A stretch of 64,000 nucleotides of DNA from NCBI GenBank assembly GCA_903834765.1, contig CAILKE010000004.1:310001-374000 (forward strand), written 5' to 3'. Under the pieces are notes generated by a model. It was not told the DNA's origin and did not search any database. It saw nothing but the letters and a program-made list of their open reading frames with translations. Both the position numbers and the translations under genes were made by a program. Source of the stretch: an uncultured Bacteroidota bacterium. GTDB lineage: Bacteria; Bacteroidota; Bacteroidia; B-17B0; Aurantibacillaceae. Shown here one piece after another: positions 60,166-64,000 of the stretch; the first letter of the stretch is position 1; each line of letters opens with the position of its first letter.

Positions 60166-61407
60166 ATGGCATTATTACTTAGAGAAAATATTAAAGTAGC
60201 AACTGATTCTATTAAAGGAAATAAATTACGTGCTTTTTTAACGATGCTTATTATCTTTTTTGGCATTACGGCTTTGGTTGGAATATCGTCGGCAATAGAT
60301 GCGATGAAAGGTTCTATCAATAGTAATTTCACAAGCATGGGCGCAAACTCATTCACTATTAGAAATAGAGCAACAGCCATTCGTATTGGTAAACGCGGTA
60401 AAAAAGCAAAACACTACCAAGCAATTACCTATAAAGAAGCCTTTCGTTTTAAAAATGAATTTACCTTTCCTGTAACAACGGCTGTTTCAACGATGGCTTC
60501 ATTTAATGCTCGAGTAAAATATGAAGCTGAAAAAACAAATCCAAACATTCAGGTTTTTGGAGCTGATGAAAACTACTTAGCTACCAGTGGTTATGATTTA
60601 GAAATGGGACGAAATTTTTCACCTCAAGAATTGATCAGTGGTTCCAGTATGGTTATTATTGGTAAGGATGTCGAGTTTGATCTGTTCAAAGGAAAGCAAA
60701 CAGCCATTGATAAAACGATTACGGTTGGAAGCGCCAAATACAAGGTGATTGGCGTGCTTGCCAGTAAGGGGAATAGCATGGGTTTTGGAGGGGATAAAAT
60801 TTGTATTATACCTTTAACCAATGCGCGACAATATTTTAGTAAACCCGACATGAGTTTTACAATTAATGTGATGGCGAAAAATTCTGCATTACTTGCCATG
60901 GCCTTAAGTGAAGCTTCTGGATTATTCAGAAAAATAAGAAGTGTGCCTTTAGGCGAAGATGATAATTTTGAAATTACCAAATCGGACAGTTTAGCTGCCA
61001 TGCTGATTGGCTTAACCAGCAAGGCTTCTATGGGATTTATTATCATTGGAATTATTACCTTACTTGGTGCCGCTATAGGATTAATGAATATCATGCTCGT
61101 ATCAGTTACTGAGCGTACCAAAGAAATAGGCCTTCGCAAGGCGTTAGGCGCAACATCTGATACCATTAAAATGCAATTTTTAATTGAGAGTGTCTTTATT
61201 TGCTTTATTGGCGGTGTATTTGGGATACTTATGGGAATCATTATGGCAAACGCCATCTCCCTTTATTTGAGTTCCGATTTTTTCATGCCTTGGTTTTGGG
61301 TTATTTTTGGCTTCATTATTTGCTTAATCGTTGGTTTAATAAGCGGTTATATCCCTGCCAAACGTGCATCTCAGCTCGATCCCATCGAGAGCTTGAGGTT
61401 TGAGTAG
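60166..61407 (+). CDS. ABC transporter permease (MacB/FtsX-type)
   Basis: 413 aa. One N-terminal membrane helix (about 23-43, starting SIKGNKLRAFLTMLIIFFGI), a large extracytoplasmic MacB-PCD-like domain (about 45-270), then three helices in the FtsX domain (LMNIMLVSVTERTKEIGLRKALGA is the family motif). It transports or transmits force as a dimer with a LolD/MacB ATPase. No ATPase gene adjoins it, so its partner is elsewhere. Possible substrates include lipoproteins or peptides; none can be assigned. It ends close to the convergent S15 hydrolase gene (16 bp). Confidence 0.87.
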   Translation: MALLLRENIKVATDSIKGNKLRAFLTMLIIFFGITALVGISSAIDAMKGSINSNFTSMGANSFTIRNRATAIRIGKRGKKAKHYQAITYKEAFRFKNEFTFPVTTAVSTMASFNARVKYEAEKTNPNIQVFGADENYLATSGYDLEMGRNFSPQELISGSSMVIIGKDVEFDLFKGKQTAIDKTITVGSAKYKVIGVLASKGNSMGFGGDKICIIPLTNARQYFSKPDMSFTINVMAKNSALLAMALSEASGLFRKIRSVPLGEDDNFEITKSDSLAAMLIGLTSKASMGFIIIGIITLLGAAIGLMNIMLVSVTERTKEIGLRKALGATSDTIKMQFLIESVFICFIGGVFGILMGIIMANAISLYLSSDFFMPWFWVIFGFIICLIVGLISGYIPAKRASQLDPIESLRFE

Positions 61408-61423
61408 AAAAGAATAGAGAGTA

Positions 61424-63304
61424 TTATCTTTTCAAAATCGGTAATATCACGATTGAAGCATTATTTGCATTGTGATATAATGTAATATCTGATTTTATAA
61501 AATCTTTATCCGTGCAATGATAGATGTCTATGAACTGTTGAGGATTTCTATCTGCTAAAGGAAACCATGAGCTTTGAACTTGTATCATCAAACGATGTCC
61601 TTTCTTAAATGTATGTGCGATATCAGGCAAATCAAATTTAACCGTTGTTAATTTGTTAGGTTCAAATGCTTCTGGTTTTTCAAAAGAATTTCGGTATCTG
61701 CCTCGCATGATTTCACCACGCACCAACATTTCATAACCATCCATTAAATAAAGTTTACCATTTCCTTTTCCGTCAACAAGTGTATCATATTCAAAGCCAT
61801 CAGGAAATACATCAATAATTTTTACAACAAAATCCGCATCAGTTGTAGATATTGCTACTTTTAAATCTGCTGATAAAGTGCCTGCTAGCGTTAAATCATT
61901 TTCTAAGACGGTTGTTTTAAAAGTTAGGACATCTGTTCGTCTGCTTGCAAAACGTTGGTCATCTGTCATATATTCTCTTGTTCTGTTTGTTAAAACATCT
62001 TCTGTATACGGCACAGGTTTAGAAGGATCACTCATATAAAATGAATAACCGGTATCTGTTTTTGGTTTGTCAAAGGATAGTTGGTTATGATTATTAAAAT
62101 AAATTGGTGTTAAGACGACACCTTTTGGTGGCCATGAATCAAGGTTTTTCCAAGCGTTTTCTCCCGTAAAAAAAATGGTCGCTTCTGCTAATTGATCAAC
62201 AGAACCTTTTCCTTTTAAGTAATAATTGAAAAAAGGAAACTCAATGTTTTCTTGAAAGTATTTGGAAGTTTTACTTCCGAAACGGGCATTACCTAAATAG
62301 CTACCATCTCCTTTCGACCAGCCACCGTGAAACCAAGGGCCCATCACAATTTTATTGTTGGTAGCTGGACTTTGTTTTTCAATAGCTTCATATAAACGCC
62401 ATGCGCCATAACAATCTTCAGCATCAAATAAACCACCAACAGTAAGCATCGCAGGCTTTATGTTTTTACAACCAACTCGTGCATCTCTTTCTTGCCACCA
62501 AGCATCATAATTTGGATGATTCATTAATTCTTTCCAAAACAAAATACTATCACCCATTAATTTACTGAAATTAGAAAGCGCGCCAGTTTCTAAATAAAAC
62601 TTATAATTGTCTTTTGTGTAATAAGTAAACTCTTTAGGGCCAATAATAGTTGGCTTAGGTCGCGGTTGCCCGAAACCTGAATAAAAATTAAAAGCATCAT
62701 TCAACATAAATGCACCATTGTGATGGAAGTCGTCACCCTTAAACCACTCTGTTACTGGCGCTTGCGGACTAACAGCTTTAATAGAAGGGTGCCCACTTAA
62801 AGCAGCCATCGTTGAATAAAAACCGGGATAAGATGTTCCGAAAACGCCTACATTACCATTGTTATTTGGAATATTTTTCACTAACCAATCTACTGCATCG
62901 TAGGTATCACTTGCTTCATCAATATCAGTTTTCTTTTTTTTGTTTGGATTAAAAGGGCGCACATCCATAAAGGTACCTTCACTCATCCAGCGTCCACGCA
63001 CATCTTGAAAGACAAAAATATACCCTTCTTTTAAAAATTCTTTCCAGTGGAATTCATATAAACGAGGTTGGATTTTGTCTTCTCCATAGGGAGAGCAAGA
63101 GTATGGTGTGCGCATCAATAAAAATGGATGCTTTTCTTTGGTGTCTTTTGGAGCATATACCGATGTAAATAATTTCACGCCATCACGCATTACTATGGTG
63201 CACTCTTTTTTGGTATAGTTATCTTTTACCCATTGTTCATTAATAATTTGAGCGCTTAAAATAAAATGAGAGCAGATGATAATTAGTAAAATAAGATTTT
63301 TCAT
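61424..63304 (-). CDS. CocE/NonD-family hydrolase (peptidase S15 type), secreted
   Basis: 626 aa. Signal peptide to about residue 19 (FILSAQ). Alpha/beta-hydrolase fold with the nucleophile Ser158 in GTSYPG, DVRGRWMSEG (oxyanion-region motif of the family) and a C-terminal jelly-roll (about 400-620). The group includes X-Pro dipeptidyl-peptidases, cocaine esterase and glutaryl-7-ACA acylase; which substrate is used here is unknown. It is probably periplasmic and takes part in peptide or ester breakdown. Its gene is divergent from the Kelch-repeat gene (about 87 bp). Confidence 0.88.
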   Translation of the reverse strand: MKNLILLIIICSHFILSAQIINEQWVKDNYTKKECTIVMRDGVKLFTSVYAPKDTKEKHPFLLMRTPYSCSPYGEDKIQPRLYEFHWKEFLKEGYIFVFQDVRGRWMSEGTFMDVRPFNPNKKKKTDIDEASDTYDAVDWLVKNIPNNNGNVGVFGTSYPGFYSTMAALSGHPSIKAVSPQAPVTEWFKGDDFHHNGAFMLNDAFNFYSGFGQPRPKPTIIGPKEFTYYTKDNYKFYLETGALSNFSKLMGDSILFWKELMNHPNYDAWWQERDARVGCKNIKPAMLTVGGLFDAEDCYGAWRLYEAIEKQSPATNNKIVMGPWFHGGWSKGDGSYLGNARFGSKTSKYFQENIEFPFFNYYLKGKGSVDQLAEATIFFTGENAWKNLDSWPPKGVVLTPIYFNNHNQLSFDKPKTDTGYSFYMSDPSKPVPYTEDVLTNRTREYMTDDQRFASRRTDVLTFKTTVLENDLTLAGTLSADLKVAISTTDADFVVKIIDVFPDGFEYDTLVDGKGNGKLYLMDGYEMLVRGEIMRGRYRNSFEKPEAFEPNKLTTVKFDLPDIAHTFKKGHRLMIQVQSSWFPLADRNPQQFIDIYHCTDKDFIKSDITLYHNANNASIVILPILKR

Positions 63305-63391
63305 AAAGTTTAAAATTGAACTTTAAATGTATTAAAAATAAATAAACAATATTATTACTATCTTAACGTTTTATCAATTCTAGAAGAAACA

Positions 63392-64000
63392 ATGAAATTA
63401 ATGCTCATCTTGTTTTTTATGTCTCATGTTTTGTTTTCTCAAACATGGTCTAAAATCATTGATTTTCCCAGTGAAGCTCGTGACGATGGGGCACGTTTTG
63501 TAATTGGTAATAAAGTATACTGCGGTCTTGGTTCGCAAGCAATAGGCGGATGCGCCAACGATTTTTATAGTTTTGATTTAACAAATGAAACGTGGAGCGT
63601 ATCTGCATCTATGCCCTTTGGCTTGCAACGCCAATACTCTAGTGGATTTTCTGTAAATGGGAAAGGATATATTTTTGGTGGCGTTAATTGTAGTGGCGTT
63701 TTATTTAATGATTTGTGGGAATACAATTCACTAACAAATGTATGGCTTCAAAAAACAAGTATGCCAGCATTAGAAAGATATGGTTGCGTTAGTTTTGTGA
63801 TTAATAATATTGCATATATCGTAGGTGGTAAAACAGCAGTAAGTAATGGTATTCCAGATGTATGGGCTTACGACCCTTTAGCAGATAATTGGATTCAAAA
63901 AACAAATATGCCTACAAATGGCATGTGGCGAGGCGTATCTTATCAGTATAATAATTTAGGAATTGTAGGCTTGGGATTAAATGGACTTAATCAATACAAT
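63392..64000 (+). CDS. Secreted Kelch-repeat protein, 3' end beyond window
   Basis: Partial: ATG at 63392, open to the window edge (203 codons visible). Signal peptide to about residue 17 (SHVLFSQ). The following sequence has about four Kelch-type blades with paired Gly residues (IFGGVN, YIVGGK) and the Kelch W/Y spacing (NVWLQKTSMP and NWIQKTNMP). Kelch propellers in this phylum are usually secreted and often end in a T9SS sorting domain, but the C-terminus is not visible. The function is unknown. Confidence 0.75.
   Translation, partial: MKLMLILFFMSHVLFSQTWSKIIDFPSEARDDGARFVIGNKVYCGLGSQAIGGCANDFYSFDLTNETWSVSASMPFGLQRQYSSGFSVNGKGYIFGGVNCSGVLFNDLWEYNSLTNVWLQKTSMPALERYGCVSFVINNIAYIVGGKTAVSNGIPDVWAYDPLADNWIQKTNMPTNGMWRGVSYQYNNLGIVGLGLNGLNQYN

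Noticed and set aside
1-64000. Integrated phage, insertion sequence, tRNA or rRNA
   Set aside because: No integrase, transposase, phage structural gene, cloverleaf or rRNA sequence was recognised on either strand; tRNA detection by eye is limited and a tRNAscan run would settle it.

Overview
The window is AT-rich chromosomal DNA from a member of the Bacteroidota, most likely near the Flavobacteriia/Sphingobacteriia; the sequence alone does not allow a finer call. The evidence is the -7 promoter box TAnnTTTG ahead of many genes, type IX secretion (T9SS) sorting tails on secreted proteins, SusC/TonB-style receptors, DUF6029 and Omp28 outer-membrane proteins, Mla genes in the order E-F-D, frequent TTG/GTG starts and a lack of strong Shine-Dalgarno sites. 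No tRNA, rRNA, CRISPR array, transposase or phage gene was found.

Layout. 1-9.3 kb: a truncated 7TM-HD (PgpH-like) phosphodiesterase, uridine kinase, an ABC-F ATPase, the Mla lipid-transport genes mlaE-mlaF-mlaD, and EttA. 9.5-14.2 kb: an envelope triad (TlpA-like thioredoxin, DUF6029 barrel, Omp28-like lipoprotein), then hisS. 14.2-18.6 kb (minus): an EamA transporter, a membrane TPR protein and the bifunctional ftcD. 18.7-29.8 kb (minus): a giant PKD-repeat T9SS protein, asparagine synthase with two tandem paralogous polysaccharide deacetylases, a secreted haem/copper monooxygenase-like protein, and two small related lipoproteins, one of them only 53 aa. 30.5-37 kb: an FAD oxidoreductase, dprA, a TonB receptor, a BI-1 family protein and a lipoprotein. 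37-43 kb (minus): a cytochrome c maturation operon ccmB-ccmC-ccmD-ccmE-ccmF-hemW whose CcmE has the CxxxY haem-binding variant. 43-49 kb: a sulfotransferase, a DUF5686 protein, a methyltransferase-glycosyltransferase fusion and a deacetylase. 49.3-54.4 kb (minus): a compact ketosynthase operon of the aryl-polyene/flexirubin kind (two active ketosynthases, one ketosynthase with a degenerate active site, a half-ketosynthase and an ACP) with a Fic-domain gene tightly embedded in it. 54.5-64 kb: rpmF-yceD, metF, an OmpA lipoprotein, mscL, membrane proteins, an ABC permease, an S15/CocE hydrolase and the start of a Kelch-repeat protein.

The most interesting non-coding signals are two repeat families. 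The first is a short hairpin element with four copies (around 5.8, 9.5, 36.3 and 36.4 kb). Each copy begins ATGAAATAGC, ends in a TATTCCATGTGA-like tail, has a stem that differs between copies but stays paired, and points the same way as the gene just downstream. One copy carries a 30-bp insertion whose removal restores a perfect 13-bp stem. The second is a ~193-bp repeat present twice (46.2 and 49.1 kb) at roughly 88% identity by hand alignment. Other points worth attention are the Fic gene inside the ketosynthase operon, the CxxxY CcmE, near-leaderless promoters for the ccm and ketosynthase operons, and the tandem deacetylase pair linked to an amidotransferase.
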